Shown: positions 8,650-18,793 of the stretch, piece by piece
Position numbering within the stretch: position 1 is the first letter of the stretch
How the letters are laid out: each line of letters opens with the position of its first letter
Assembly: GCF_003026355.1 (NCBI RefSeq)
Contig: NZ_PYON01000011.1
Coordinates: 62,001 to 126,000, forward strand
Origin: Photobacterium kishitanii
GTDB lineage: Bacteria; Pseudomonadota; Gammaproteobacteria; Enterobacterales; Vibrionaceae
DNA: 64,000 nt
Direction: 5' to 3'
Made by a program: the position numbers and the translations under genes
The notes under the pieces: generated by a model
Seen by the model: only the letters and a program-made list of their open reading frames with translations
Told to the model about the DNA's origin: nothing
Database searches by the model: none

Positions 8650-8909
8650 GATTTTATCCTCATAATTAGTATGTCTTAGTTATACGCATTATCTGAATGA
8701 AAAATAAGAGATATTTTACTCTATTTATGAAAACGAATTTTACTTTTTACGACTATTGAAATAAAACTTGGCAGCCATAATATTGCAGGTTTTGACAACA
8801 ATGTTTATGCTCATCTCAGATATATTTATATTAGGATTTAATGTTACGTGATACGGTAAGTACCCTCATGAATTGAAACAATGCGTATTAGATCTATTTT
8901 GAGGACATA

Positions 8910-9449
8910 ATGCAATTATCAAAGAAACAAGCTGGTGTATTTAAAGGTATGGCGTTGGCAATGCTAATTTCTATTATTGTCATATCGCTAGCAATTTTTT
9001 TAGATCCTTTTCATTATTCGACTATTGATCAACTATCACAAAAATTGACGGTATTAGGGCTTTCTTTGATATTACCGACATTATTTTTACTCGTTTCAAT
9101 TGGACGATTAGCAAAGTTTAGATTTTTTAGCCCAGAAGATATTGATGGCAGCGGGTTAACCTCGGCTACAAGTGAAGCAACTGTTTTACAAAGCTTACTT
9201 CAAAATACCTTAGAACAAATTGTTATCACATATGGTGTATATACTGCTTGGTGTCTATTAATGCCGGCGTCTTGGTTATCAGTTGTACCTTTGTGTTCAG
9301 TGTTATTCGCTATTGGGCGTATATTCTTTTTTAGAGGTTATAGCCAAGGTGCTCCAGCAAGAGCGTTTGGTTTTGCATTAACATTTTACTCAACAGTGCT
9401 AATGTTTTTGGTGCTTGTAATATATCAATTGATGATCGTTATTAGCTAA
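8910..9449 (+). CDS. MAPEG family membrane protein (179 aa)
   Basis: Four hydrophobic segments and the MAPEG hallmarks mark this as a membrane-associated protein in eicosanoid and glutathione metabolism-like family member: LQNTLEQIVITYGVYTAW in the second helix region and AIGRIFFFRGYSQGAPARAFGFALTFY in the third. The family includes microsomal glutathione transferases, while bacterial members are mostly uncharacterised. GAGGAC lies eight bases before the ATG. The polysaccharide deacetylase gene follows in the same direction after about 100 bases, but I see no functional link. Confidence 0.85.
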   Translation: MQLSKKQAGVFKGMALAMLISIIVISLAIFLDPFHYSTIDQLSQKLTVLGLSLILPTLFLLVSIGRLAKFRFFSPEDIDGSGLTSATSEATVLQSLLQNTLEQIVITYGVYTAWCLLMPASWLSVVPLCSVLFAIGRIFFFRGYSQGAPARAFGFALTFYSTVLMFLVLVIYQLMIVIS

Positions 9450-9550
9450 AATCTTACCTATGACTGATTATTATTAGAACAGGGTGTCATTGACATTGTT
9501 TTTATGACTGCCTATACCTAATAAACAGGGATGAATAATGGGTGGAATAT

Positions 9551-10201
9551 ATGACAAGTCTAAAGTCAGTGATTAAAAATATTATTCCTCCATGGGTTGT
9601 CACATATAAAACCGCTGAAAAGGGGATTTTATTAACCTTTGATGATGGCCCTGATCCAGATATAACGCCTCTCATATTAGACTTGCTTGAGCAATATCGA
9701 ATCCATGCTGTTTTTTTTGTGCTAGGTAAGCAAGTGGTAAAGTACCCTAAAATTATTCAACGCATCGTTGCGAATGGACATTGTATTGGTAATCATTCTT
9801 TTAGGCATAAAACTGCAGATGAGTTGAGTTTTGGTGATTATTCTGATGATCTCAATAAATGTCAGAATATTTTGAAACCATTTATTACGTCAAGCCCAAC
9901 ATTATTTCGCCCACCTGAAGGTAGACTTTCATTTTTGGTTTGGTTTGTCATTAAATATCATCGTATGCAGGTGATGCTATGGTCGATTGAGTCGGGGGAG
10001 TGGGGGAAATATTCTCATGAAAGTGTCGATCAAATGTTCGACCGTTTAGTTAGTGATATTAAACCACATGATATTGTTCTTATGCACGATAATAGCCGTA
10101 AGGTTTTATTATTACTAGAAAAACTATTGCCGGTGTTAGTTGAGAAGGGAGATGAATTTATTAATCCCAAACAGGCTTTCCCGTATTTACATCATCATTA
10201 A
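9551..10201 (+). CDS. Polysaccharide deacetylase family protein (NodB homology)
   Basis: A carbohydrate esterase family 4 domain that removes N- or O-acetyl groups from polysaccharides such as chitooligosaccharides, peptidoglycan or exopolysaccharide. Motif 1 TFDDGPDP supplies the catalytic Asp and a metal-binding Asp, motif 2 HSFRH two metal-binding His, motif 3 RPPEGR, and the end LMHDNS the final catalytic His. No signal peptide is visible, so it is predicted cytosolic unless the start is wrong. I take ATG 9551 (MTSLKSV), with GGTGGA upstream, rather than the in-frame GTG at 9542. It ends 15 bases before the FkbH-like gene, so the two are probably cotranscribed in modification of a glycan or acyl product. 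Confidence 0.88.
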   Translation: MTSLKSVIKNIIPPWVVTYKTAEKGILLTFDDGPDPDITPLILDLLEQYRIHAVFFVLGKQVVKYPKIIQRIVANGHCIGNHSFRHKTADELSFGDYSDDLNKCQNILKPFITSSPTLFRPPEGRLSFLVWFVIKYHRMQVMLWSIESGEWGKYSHESVDQMFDRLVSDIKPHDIVLMHDNSRKVLLLLEKLLPVLVEKGDEFINPKQAFPYLHHH

Positions 10202-10216
10202 CTGAACAGTACTGGT

Positions 10217-12076
10217 ATGTATCAGTTAGAGGTTTTATCTCAACAAGACTTAAAACAAGCGCTTTGTTTACCTAAAGAGGTGCAGCAGGCCTTTATTTTA
10301 GGCCAAACTGTTATAGATAACTGTTTTAGATATTCAGTCTTGCAGTGGGAAGAGCATTGCACTGAATGTGCGATGCCTGCCTGTTATAAGACATGTGATC
10401 TGTATGAACCGCGTCGTGATGGTCATTGTCGTCGGTTTGTGAAAGGTATTGTTCCTCTTTCAATTGCTGAGCGTCAATATCCGGTAGTTCAAGTTGACTT
10501 CAAACGTTGGGGGGCATTGATGTCAACATCATATATTGGCGTATTTGAACCTCAACAAGCCGATATTATTAATCGCAAGGCATCACGTGCTGAATATATT
10601 GCTCAACATACTGAATTTTCAGATGGATTATCTATTGCTGGACGACGGGGTATTGTTGTTCGAATGGCGACTCGGTATAAAAATTATTTAAGTCAGTCTA
10701 TGATACCTAAGCAATGTGCGGATGCTTTTCTCATTGAAATATATTGTGAAACGAAAATAGATTTGAGCATTGTTATTCGGGCTATAAAAGGTAAATTGAA
10801 TAAGATCCCATTTCAATATCGTCTACAAAAAGCGGCGGGTTATCATCAAGTTTTTATACCTTTTAAAAGTATTGCTCCACATGTTGATTTTCAAGAAATG
10901 CACTTTATTAATATTATTCCTAATAGAAGTGAAGCCGAAGAGGTGGACCCATTAACTGTTGTCTTTGGATTTGTCGGCTTTATTCAGCAGAGCCCTCAGT
11001 TACAAGAAAGAATATCGTTAGATGCATTACCAAATAAATCTATTAAAGTATTAGTTTGGGATTTGGATAATACATTATGGGATGGGGTTCTTGTCGAAGA
11101 TGGCGCAGATCGGATTCAACTGAAAAAAGGTATAACTGAGGTTATAAAAACCCTCGATGCTCGTGGCATTGTTAGTTCGATTGCCAGTAAAAATGATCAT
11201 GATATAGCTTGGGCGCATCTTAGCGCGTTAGGGCTTGCTGCATATTTTGTTTTTCCTGAAATTAATTGGGGGCCTAAAAGCCAATCAATTCAACGAATAG
11301 CTGAAAATTTTAATGTTGGTAAAGACACTATTGCTTTTATTGATGACTCCGCATTTGAAAGAAATGAAGTAAAGAACATACACCCTGAAGTAAGTATTTT
11401 TAAACATAGTGATTATATGACGTTAACTGAATTAGCGGCATTTAGTCCCCAGACTTCATCGGAATCAGCATTAAGACGTTCTTTTTATGTTGCTCAACAA
11501 AAACGATCAACAGTGCGCTGTGGTTTTGATGGGGAATATGGTGAGTTTATAAAGACGTGCAATATACAATTACAGATTAGATGCGCGCAACTGACATTTA
11601 TCGATCGGATCCATGAATTAGTACAACGAACTAACCAAATGAATTTTTCAGCTACACGCTATGATCGTGAAATGTTGATGCAATTAATTCAAGATCAATC
11701 AGTAGCAACATTTTTTTTAAACGCAACGGATAAGTTTGGTGATTATGGAACGGTTGGTTTTTGTATCATTGATTTGAATCAGCGTCGAGTAACGGATTTG
11801 ATGTTCAGTTGTCGTATTCAATCTAAACGGGTGGAACATGCTTTTTTAGGTTGGCTGTTAAATACGGCTTATTTGTCGGGATGGGATTGTTTACACGTTG
11901 AATATAAAGCGACAGCAAAAAATAGCCAATCTGAAAAAGTATTCTCTGATCTAGAATTTAAAAAAATCACTCAGCACCAAGGTGTAGCTGTTTACAGTAA
12001 AGAAACAACGAATGAGGATGTCAGTGATTATTTTATAACCATTGACGCGCCTAATATTGTTTTTACTGATCGTTAA
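10217..12076 (+). CDS. FkbH-like HAD-IIIC protein with C-terminal GNAT-like domain (619 aa)
   Basis: The central domain is a HAD-superfamily IIIC/FkbH domain: VLVWDLDNTLWDG (about residues 278-290) carries the nucleophile DxD, and IAFIDDSAFERNEV the metal-binding acidic pair. FkbH proteins load and dephosphorylate 1,3-bisphosphoglycerate onto carrier proteins to make glyceryl extender units in polyketide-type and glycan pathways. The C-terminal 170 residues (VQRTNQMNFSATRYD, FGDYGTVGFCIID) are the usual FkbH-associated acyltransferase-like part. The N-terminal 250 residues hold a Cys cluster, CTECAMPACYKTCDLYEPRRDGHCRRF, which may bind metal. No carrier protein or synthase lies nearby; the upstream neighbour is a polysaccharide deacetylase. 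Glycan decoration is therefore my preferred inference. Confidence 0.82.
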   Translation: MYQLEVLSQQDLKQALCLPKEVQQAFILGQTVIDNCFRYSVLQWEEHCTECAMPACYKTCDLYEPRRDGHCRRFVKGIVPLSIAERQYPVVQVDFKRWGALMSTSYIGVFEPQQADIINRKASRAEYIAQHTEFSDGLSIAGRRGIVVRMATRYKNYLSQSMIPKQCADAFLIEIYCETKIDLSIVIRAIKGKLNKIPFQYRLQKAAGYHQVFIPFKSIAPHVDFQEMHFINIIPNRSEAEEVDPLTVVFGFVGFIQQSPQLQERISLDALPNKSIKVLVWDLDNTLWDGVLVEDGADRIQLKKGITEVIKTLDARGIVSSIASKNDHDIAWAHLSALGLAAYFVFPEINWGPKSQSIQRIAENFNVGKDTIAFIDDSAFERNEVKNIHPEVSIFKHSDYMTLTELAAFSPQTSSESALRRSFYVAQQKRSTVRCGFDGEYGEFIKTCNIQLQIRCAQLTFIDRIHELVQRTNQMNFSATRYDREMLMQLIQDQSVATFFLNATDKFGDYGTVGFCIIDLNQRRVTDLMFSCRIQSKRVEHAFLGWLLNTAYLSGWDCLHVEYKATAKNSQSEKVFSDLEFKKITQHQGVAVYSKETTNEDVSDYFITIDAPNIVFTDR

Positions 12077-12166
12077 TCCTACGTTTTATATTATAGCTAA
12101 CATAGTTGTATCGCTTTTTTTACTTTTAATTATTATGATAGCAATGATGATTATTGAGGCTAGGGA

Positions 12167-12529
12167 ATGGCGACATTATTTTTTAAATGTCTATTGGGTG
12201 CCGCAGCAGTATTACTGATTGCGTTATTATCGAAAAGTAAGAGCTTTTATATTGCAGGATTAGTGCCTTTGTTTCCGACATTTGCATTAATTGCCCATTA
12301 TATAGTGGGCTCAGAGCGCAGCATGGAAGATCTTCGTATGACAGCCTTATTTGGATTGTGCTCGTTAATACCTTATGCCGGATATTTAATGGCAGTGTAT
12401 GTCTTGAGTTATTATTATAACTTAACCGCAACGTTATCGTTAGCAACGGTGGTATGGTTAGGTTGTGCTGGATTATTGTTAGTTGCGTGGACGCGTTGGA
12501 GTCCATTACTGATTGCTAATTCGCTTTAA
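12167..12529 (+). CDS. GlpM family membrane protein (120 aa)
   Basis: Four hydrophobic helices with the very characteristic stretch FYIAGLVPLFPTFALIAHYIVGSERSMEDLR, shared with Pseudomonas GlpM. GlpM was linked to alginate production and glycerol metabolism in Pseudomonas, but its molecular role is unknown. The ribosome site is AGGGA ahead of the ATG. It is followed by a bidirectional hairpin separating it from the convergent rhlE gene. Confidence 0.85.
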   Translation: MATLFFKCLLGAAAVLLIALLSKSKSFYIAGLVPLFPTFALIAHYIVGSERSMEDLRMTALFGLCSLIPYAGYLMAVYVLSYYYNLTATLSLATVVWLGCAGLLLVAWTRWSPLLIANSL

Positions 12530-12537
12530 TAATGACG

Positions 12538-12572
12538 ATCGCCATCTTAATGTCTTGCACTAAGATGGCGAT
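12538..12572. terminator. Bidirectional hairpin between the glpM-like gene and rhlE
   Basis: ATCGCCATCTTA pairs perfectly with TAAGATGGCGAT across an 11-base loop in the gap between two convergent genes. The T-run is weak on both sides. Confidence 0.7.
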
Positions 12573-12582
12573 GTTGTATTAG

Positions 12583-13929
12583 TTACGCAGATTTAGGCTT
12601 GCGTGTGCCGCGTGGAATACCGGTATCACGATCAGTGATTGGTTTACGGTTTCTTGGCTTCTTTGCCTTTGGTTTATCTGTGCTTGGTGTGTTGCTACGC
12701 GGCTTATCATTGCGACGTGGCTTACCATCAGTACTATTTTTATCTTCAGGTTTATTGTATTTAGGTTTGAAGTTTAAAATAGAAATAGGCACTTCTTTTG
12801 TTGGTACAAAGCCTTCAATTTCTTTACGAACGATTAAGTGACCTAATAGACGCTCAATCATGCATAAGTTTTTAAAGTTATCGCGTGATACAAATGAAAT
12901 CGCTTCACCTTTAGATCCTGCTCGACCAGTACGGCCAATACGGTGAACATACTCTTCTGGTGGGAAGGGGAGATCATAGTTCACTACGCGGGTTAACTCA
13001 TCAATATCTAGACCACGAGCAGCAACACCGGTTGCAATTAAGTATTTCACTTTACCCGCTTTAAAATCGTCTAAAACTTGTGCGCGTGCGCCTTGACTAC
13101 GACCACTATGAATAGCTTCAGCAGCAATACCACGTTTTTCAAGTTGGCTAACTAATTTCGCTGCACCATGCTTTGTTTCAATGAAGATTAACGCCTGATC
13201 CCATTGTTGCTCATTAATTAAATGGCTTAATAGGGATGACTTCATGTCTTTATCGACAGTGATCAGACACTGATCAATTTTAGGTTGTGATGCTTCATCT
13301 TTGGCAACACTGATCTCAACTGGATTACGAACTGCTGTTTTTGCCAGTAAACGCACTTGAGCAGATAGCGTTGCTGAGAACAACATGTTTTGACGATCAA
13401 GAGGCAAGCGTTCGATGATCTTATTAATGTCTTCGATAAAGCCCATATCTAACATACGGTCGGCTTCATCAAGCACTAAAATTTCAATGGCATCGAAATG
13501 AATAGCACGTTTAGTGTACATATCCAATAAGCGACCTGGCGTTGCAACCAGAATATCAACACCCTCAATAAGGCGGCGTTTTTGTGGTTCGTAATCGACA
13601 CCACCGTACATTGCCATAGAGGTTAAATTGGTGTGTTTGCTGTATTGGGCAATATTTGCCTCAACCTGAACAGCAAGCTCACGTGTTGGCGCGAGAATTA
13701 AAGCACGCACTCGTTTAGCTCGTACTTGCTGACCATCATCAAGCATTTGCAGAATTGGAAGCACGAAACTGGCTGTTTTACCTGTACCTGTTTGTGCTGC
13801 TGCAAGTAAATTTTTGCCGGTTAGTGCCACCGGAATGGCTTTTTCTTGAATCGGCGTAGGAGTGGTGTAACCCATATCGGTTACTGCTTTAACGATAGCG
13901 TCGCTTAATCCAAGCTTAGAGAAAGGCAT
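12583..13929 (-). CDS. rhlE: DEAD-box ATP-dependent RNA helicase, RhlE-like
   Basis: A complete 448-residue cytosolic RNA helicase used in RNA remodelling (ribosome assembly and RNA turnover in relatives). All family motifs are visible in order: Q motif TPTPIQEKAI, Walker A AAQTGTGKTA, PTRELA, GG, TPGRLLD, DEAD (VLDEADRMLDMGF), SAT, then the second domain with ARGLDID and HRIGRTGRAG. The short lysine/arginine-rich tail (KPRRNDKPRSN, KPKAKKPRNRKP) is typical of RhlE and probably binds RNA. The start region FSKLGLSDAIVKAVTDMGYTTPTPIQ matches RhlE. An AT-rich leader of about 90 bases separates it from the next gene. Confidence 0.92.
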   Translation of the reverse strand: MPFSKLGLSDAIVKAVTDMGYTTPTPIQEKAIPVALTGKNLLAAAQTGTGKTASFVLPILQMLDDGQQVRAKRVRALILAPTRELAVQVEANIAQYSKHTNLTSMAMYGGVDYEPQKRRLIEGVDILVATPGRLLDMYTKRAIHFDAIEILVLDEADRMLDMGFIEDINKIIERLPLDRQNMLFSATLSAQVRLLAKTAVRNPVEISVAKDEASQPKIDQCLITVDKDMKSSLLSHLINEQQWDQALIFIETKHGAAKLVSQLEKRGIAAEAIHSGRSQGARAQVLDDFKAGKVKYLIATGVAARGLDIDELTRVVNYDLPFPPEEYVHRIGRTGRAGSKGEAISFVSRDNFKNLCMIERLLGHLIVRKEIEGFVPTKEVPISILNFKPKYNKPEDKNSTDGKPRRNDKPRSNTPSTDKPKAKKPRNRKPITDRDTGIPRGTRKPKSA

Positions 13930-14022
13930 GTAGAATCTCAGATAAATAAATCAAATAACGGCTCTCCCTAGTGTTAGGGTAACAGCCGACGAACAATAAT
14001 GCGGATTATAGCACGGGCGACA

Positions 14023-14301
14023 TTAGCTCATTATATTATTTCGTATTAAGCCTCGGCGAACATTTTTACACAGTTTGCCAAACTGCCTAATTTCATCAAA
14101 CTGTGGAGTAACCCCACGTTCAATCGCGTGCTCCCAATAACTGACTTCAGTATCGACTAACTCTAATAATTTTTTAGGACAGCCAATGCATTTGTTATCA
14201 GGACCACAAACAAAGGTTTCAGGATCATAAAGTGGAAATGCCTGCTTAACATCGCTTAGAAGTTGACGCATGGCTGTTTGACGATCAGGTTTTTTATTCA
14301 T
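14023..14301 (-). CDS. Conserved small cysteine-containing protein (92 aa), function unknown
   Basis: A basic, soluble protein with a compact Cys motif, CGPDNKCIGCPKKLLELVD (C-x5-C-x2-C), and a fourth Cys in the C-terminal half (KLCKNVRRG), enough to bind zinc or an Fe-S cluster. It contains helical segments around the motif. It sits between rhlE and ppsR, all leftward, with about 100-base gaps on either side. I do not recognise a characterised family, but the regular codon use and conserved-looking Cys pattern argue that it is real. Confidence 0.75.
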   Translation of the reverse strand: MNKKPDRQTAMRQLLSDVKQAFPLYDPETFVCGPDNKCIGCPKKLLELVDTEVSYWEHAIERGVTPQFDEIRQFGKLCKNVRRGLIRNNIMS

Positions 14302-14402
14302 GGTGTGTATGTACCTGTGCTAAATCAGTATTCTAATTAAGCACAGTGTAAATAACCATATTTATATTATATCTGATATCACTTGATCTTTATTTGGTTG
14401 AA

Positions 14403-15236
14403 TTAACACATGTTTCTTTTTAATCCGCTCATTGATAGTAGTCGAGTTGATATTTCTTCAACGGATAATGACGAGGTGTTTAAATAAGGTATGGCTTCAC
14501 GGCGAAACATAGCTTCCACCTTATGCAGCTCGTCTTGACATTGTTCTAGGCTGGCATATTCACTGTCAGCAAAACGCTCATTTCTAATTGCAACTAATCG
14601 TTCGATATCTATCGTCAGACCAAAAGTTTTAAAGCGGTAAGGCTCAATAGCTTTGGGGAGTTTTAATGCTGACATATCATCGGCAATGAAAGGATAATTG
14701 ACCGCACGTAACCCAAACTGCATTGCTAGATATAAGCTCGTGGGGGTTTTACCACAACGAGACACGCCTAATAAAATAATATCGGCTTGCTCTAAGTGGT
14801 TGAGTGATACGCCGTCATCATGAGCTAGAGTATATTCAATTGCTGCAATACGATCATGATAACTAGCAGAGTCTTTATTTATGCTATGTGAACGCTGTAA
14901 TTGTGGTGTTGCTTTCATGGCTAAATCACGTTCTAAAGGTTCAACTAAGACCTTCAGGACATCATAAAAAAGCGCATCAGCTTGCTCTATGATCTGTTTT
15001 ATTTCAGGTACAACCACAGAATAAAACACGAGAGGTTGTACGCCATACTTTTCATTTGATTGATTGATAAGGTTTTTTACTTGTTTAGCGCGTTCAATTG
15101 ACTCAACAAAAGGCAGGGTTGTTTGTTTAATATCGAGTGAAAATTGACCTAAAACGGCATGGGCGAGAGTCTCTGCCGTTATCGCTGTACCGTCTGAAAT
15201 GTAAAACACGTCACGAAAATTGGTTTTATTTTGCAT
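14403..15236 (-). CDS. ppsR: PEP synthetase regulatory kinase/pyrophosphorylase (PpsR)
   Basis: This bifunctional enzyme turns phosphoenolpyruvate synthetase off by ADP-dependent phosphorylation of an active-site threonine and on again by phosphate-dependent dephosphorylation. The N-terminus YISDGTAITAETLAHAVLGQF and the P-loop GVSRCGKTPTSLYLAMQFGLRAVNYPF are near identical to the E. coli YdiA/PpsR motifs. Length (277 aa) is the family norm. It is divergent from ppsA across 151 bases, the usual arrangement for this enzyme-regulator pair. Confidence 0.95.
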   Translation of the reverse strand: MQNKTNFRDVFYISDGTAITAETLAHAVLGQFSLDIKQTTLPFVESIERAKQVKNLINQSNEKYGVQPLVFYSVVVPEIKQIIEQADALFYDVLKVLVEPLERDLAMKATPQLQRSHSINKDSASYHDRIAAIEYTLAHDDGVSLNHLEQADIILLGVSRCGKTPTSLYLAMQFGLRAVNYPFIADDMSALKLPKAIEPYRFKTFGLTIDIERLVAIRNERFADSEYASLEQCQDELHKVEAMFRREAIPYLNTSSLSVEEISTRLLSMSGLKRNMC

Positions 15237-15387
15237 TGTATGTTGAATCCTTCAAAAAAAGTTGCAATTCTGTGCTTCATAGGAATAGCGAAGAGATACG
15301 TTAACATAAAATGGCATATCTTTAACACCGTCCACGCAAACGATTGCTGGTGTCGCTCGTTTTAGCTAATGATCAAGGAGAACTACC

Positions 15388-17754
15388 GTGCAGCAGAATG
15401 TTATTTGGTACAGTGATCTATCAATGAATGATGTTGATAGAGTTGGTGGAAAAAATGCTTCCCTGGGTGAGATGGTAGCAAATTTGTCTAATGCCGGGGT
15501 GAAAGTCCCTAATGGTTATGCGACAACCTCCTATGCTTTTAATCAATTTTTACAAGCTAATGGATTAAGCCAACGTATTTACGCTTTGTTAGATACACTT
15601 GATGTTGATGATGTGAATGCACTAAAACAAGCGGGTGCAACTATTCGTAATTGGGTACTTGAAAATCCATTACCAGCAGCGCTAGAAGATGATATCCGTA
15701 CTTGTTACCAACAACTCGGAGAAGGTGATGAGATGCTATCTGTTGCGGTCCGTTCATCTGCAACAGCTGAGGATTTGCCTGATGCATCGTTTGCTGGACA
15801 GCAAGAAACATTTTTGAATGTACGCGGTATAGATGCAGTTATTGAAGCAACTAAGCATGTATTTGCTTCACTATTTAATGATCGTGCAATCTCATACCGA
15901 GTTCATCAGGGCTTTGATCATGAAGGCGTAGCATTATCTGCTGGCATTCAACGAATGGTTCGTTCTGATAAAGCATCCTCTGGCGTGATGTTTACATTAG
16001 ATACTGAGTCAGGTTTTGATCAAGTTGTCTTTATTACTTCTTCATGGGGACTTGGCGAAATGGTCGTTCAGGGAGCTGTAAACCCTGATGAATTTTATGT
16101 CCATAAACCAACCTTAAAGGCAGGAAATCCAGCGGTTGTGCGCCGTACGATTGGCTCTAAACTTATTAAGATGGTTTACGCTGATGGTAAAGATCTTGGG
16201 ACACAAGTTGAAATAACCGACACGACGGCTGCAGAACAAAGCCAGTTTTCATTAACTGATGCTGAAATTATGGAGCTGGCCAAACAAGCGCTGATTATTG
16301 AGCAACACTATGGCCGTCCAATGGATATTGAATGGGCAAAAGATGGTAATACCGGTGAGTTATTGATTGTTCAAGCACGCCCAGAGACAGTACGTTCGCG
16401 TGATGATCAACAAGTAATGGAACGTTTTCATCTTAATGATCAGGGACAAACCTTGATTGAGGGACGTGCGATTGGGCAACGCATTGGTAGTGGTCCAGTA
16501 CGAATTGTGTCTGATTTATCACAGATGGATCAAGTACAGCAAGGTGATGTGCTGGTGGCTGATATGACCGATCCTGATTGGGAACCGGTAATGAAAAAAG
16601 CGTCAGCGATTATCACTAACCGTGGTGGGCGTACTTGTCATGCTGCTATTATTGCGCGTGAATTAGGTATTCCTGCTGTTGTCGGTTGTGGTGATGCAAT
16701 GGCACTTCTACAAGACGGCCAAAATGTAACCGTATCTTGTGCACAAGGTGAAACGGGATATGTTTATGATGGCATTCTTGAATTTGAAGTACGTCGTTCT
16801 GAGGTAGAACAATTACCAACATTGCCACTAAAAGTGATGATGAATGTGGGTAATCCTGATCGTGCATTTGATTTTGCGTGTATTCCTAACGAAGGTGTTG
16901 GCCTCGCTCGGTTAGAATTTATCATTAATAAAATGATAGGTATTCACCCGAAAGCGTTACTGAATTATGATCAGCAAAGTGTCGAAATAAAGGCTGAAAT
17001 AGACAAGCGAATTATCGGTTATGCAAATCCAGTTGAATTTTATATTGAGAAATTAACGGAAGGTATCTCAACATTAGCAGCAGCATTTTGGCCTCAGCGA
17101 GTGATTGTGCGGTTGTCAGACTTTAAATCAAATGAATACCGTAATCTTGTTGGTGGCGTAAATTATGAGCCAACAGAAGAAAATCCAATGCTAGGATTCC
17201 GTGGAGCATCTCGCTATATCGCGCCACATTTCCAAGATTGTTTTGCACTTGAATGTGAAGCGATAAAGCGCGTTCGTGAAAAGATGGGATTGAAGAACGT
17301 AGAAATTATGATCCCATTTGTGCGTACTGTCAGTGAAGCTGCATCTGTGATTGACTTATTGGCTAAATTTGAACTGCGTCGCGGTGATAATGGTCTTAAA
17401 GTGATGATGATGTGTGAATTACCTTCAAACGCGATTTTGGCTGAAGAGTTCCTTAAATACTTTGATGGTTTCTCAATTGGTTCTAACGATATGACTCAGT
17501 TAACACTTGGTTTAGATCGGGACTCTGGTGATATTGCGCATTTATTTGATGAACGTAATGATGCTGTGAAAGCGATGCTATCGTTAGCCATCAAAGCAGC
17601 CAATAAAGCGGGTAAATACGTAGGTATTTGTGGTCAAGGACCATCAGATCATGAAGATTTTGCTCGTTGGTTAATGGATCAAGGTATTGATTCAGTGTCA
17701 TTGAACCCTGATACGGTATTAGAAACATGGACCTTTTTAGGTAAGCCTCACTAA
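15388..17754 (+). CDS. ppsA: Phosphoenolpyruvate synthase (PpsA)
   Basis: Converts pyruvate, ATP and water to phosphoenolpyruvate, AMP and phosphate for gluconeogenesis. The full 788-residue protein shows the N-terminal ATP-grasp domain ([35 protein letters not shown]), the central swivelling phosphohistidine domain ([26 protein letters not shown], where the His of TCHAA is phosphorylated and the neighbouring Thr is the PpsR target), and the C-terminal TIM barrel ([26 protein letters not shown]). Translation starts at GTG 15388, seven bases after AAGGAG. Regulation by the divergent ppsR is post-translational. Confidence 0.97.
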   Translation: MQQNVIWYSDLSMNDVDRVGGKNASLGEMVANLSNAGVKVPNGYATTSYAFNQFLQANGLSQRIYALLDTLDVDDVNALKQAGATIRNWVLENPLPAALEDDIRTCYQQLGEGDEMLSVAVRSSATAEDLPDASFAGQQETFLNVRGIDAVIEATKHVFASLFNDRAISYRVHQGFDHEGVALSAGIQRMVRSDKASSGVMFTLDTESGFDQVVFITSSWGLGEMVVQGAVNPDEFYVHKPTLKAGNPAVVRRTIGSKLIKMVYADGKDLGTQVEITDTTAAEQSQFSLTDAEIMELAKQALIIEQHYGRPMDIEWAKDGNTGELLIVQARPETVRSRDDQQVMERFHLNDQGQTLIEGRAIGQRIGSGPVRIVSDLSQMDQVQQGDVLVADMTDPDWEPVMKKASAIITNRGGRTCHAAIIARELGIPAVVGCGDAMALLQDGQNVTVSCAQGETGYVYDGILEFEVRRSEVEQLPTLPLKVMMNVGNPDRAFDFACIPNEGVGLARLEFIINKMIGIHPKALLNYDQQSVEIKAEIDKRIIGYANPVEFYIEKLTEGISTLAAAFWPQRVIVRLSDFKSNEYRNLVGGVNYEPTEENPMLGFRGASRYIAPHFQDCFALECEAIKRVREKMGLKNVEIMIPFVRTVSEAASVIDLLAKFELRRGDNGLKVMMMCELPSNAILAEEFLKYFDGFSIGSNDMTQLTLGLDRDSGDIAHLFDERNDAVKAMLSLAIKAANKAGKYVGICGQGPSDHEDFARWLMDQGIDSVSLNPDTVLETWTFLGKPH

Positions 17755-17788
17755 ATTGATGCTTAAAATAATACGGTAAATAAATATT

Positions 17789-17817
17789 AAGCCTGACTTT
17801 TATGTCGGGCTTTTTTT
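17789..17817 (+). terminator. Terminator after ppsA
   Basis: AAGCCTGAC and GTCGGGCTT pair (one G-T) around TTTTAT, followed by seven T residues, 35 bases after the ppsA stop. Confidence 0.9.
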
Positions 17818-17899
17818 ACGTTCTTTGCTACGCTTAATAAATACTATTATGAAACTGATGGTACTAAGTTTTACTTATAGCATTAGCAAGGATGAAAAC

Positions 17900-18778
17900 A
17901 TGATTAAAAATATAACGACAATATTCTATGTTGTAATTCTATTTTTTATCGGCTTAACAAAAGCTTATGCTAGTGAACGTCTGCATCAATGGGTGATAGA
18001 TAGCACTTGGTTACAGCAGCAAATTATTCAACAACAGCCAATTATTATTTTTGATGCTAGAGATAAAGACCTGTATCAGCAAGGGCATATAAATACTGCA
18101 ATTAATTTTCCTACTGCATTAACCTATGTTGAAATTAATAATGCTTATTATGTGAAAAATATCAAAAAAATAGCGCCATTATTACAACAAAAAGGAGTAA
18201 CGATCTCACAACAAATCATTATTTATGATCAAGGCGATCTCAAAAATGCAGCGCGTTTATTTTGGGTGTTAGAATTATACGGTATTAAAAATATTGCTAT
18301 TCTTAATGGGGGGATTGATGCTTGGTCTGAGCACTATCTACTGACTAAAAAAAGCACAACAGCTCAACCATCGCAGTATTTTCCTGTATTAAATCCCGCA
18401 GTTTATGCCAGTACAACAGTTGCTAAAGTGGCTGCTTATAGCGATTTATACCAACTATATGACAGTCGAACATTAGCGGAATTTATGGGTGAGCGTTCAG
18501 CAACGAAAAAATTTGGTCATATACCGACAGCCAAAAATATCCAAAATAGTGTGTTTTTTAATACAACGACTGAGGGGACTAAAATACTGAAGTCCCCTAA
18601 GCAGCTTGAAAGTATCTTTGCCACCTTAGATAAAAGTCGTAAAAGTGTGACTTATTGTAATAAAGGTAGAGCCTCAACGTTGACGTATTTTTTAATGAAA
18701 CAAGCTGGATTTAAAGTGTCTCATTACGATGGTTCATGGTTAGATTGGTCAGAGAAAGGATTACCCGTAGAGAAGTAG
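17900..18778 (+). CDS. Exported tandem-rhodanese sulfurtransferase (292 aa)
   Basis: A two-domain rhodanese that moves sulfane sulfur to thiol acceptors or cyanide. I start it at ATG 17900, which has AAGGA seven bases upstream and gives a proper signal peptide (MIKNITTIFYVVILFFIGLTKAYA, cut before SERL); this puts the enzyme in the periplasm. The N-terminal domain (IIIFDARDKDLYQQGHINTAINF) lacks an active cysteine, while the C-terminal domain has the catalytic loop YCNKGRASTL, with the Cys in a CxKGRAS form rather than the CGSGVTA of SseA. The loop charge suggests a thiosulfate-type donor. It lies 15 bases before a sensor kinase gene, so the two are probably one operon. Confidence 0.87.
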   Translation: MIKNITTIFYVVILFFIGLTKAYASERLHQWVIDSTWLQQQIIQQQPIIIFDARDKDLYQQGHINTAINFPTALTYVEINNAYYVKNIKKIAPLLQQKGVTISQQIIIYDQGDLKNAARLFWVLELYGIKNIAILNGGIDAWSEHYLLTKKSTTAQPSQYFPVLNPAVYASTTVAKVAAYSDLYQLYDSRTLAEFMGERSATKKFGHIPTAKNIQNSVFFNTTTEGTKILKSPKQLESIFATLDKSRKSVTYCNKGRASTLTYFLMKQAGFKVSHYDGSWLDWSEKGLPVEK

Positions 18779-18793
18779 ATCGAGGGGTACTTT

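Noticed and set aside
15237-15387. Cra/FruR operator between ppsR and ppsA
   Set aside because: E. coli ppsA is activated by Cra, but I could not find a convincing palindromic Cra site here; the nearest match is too poor to report.
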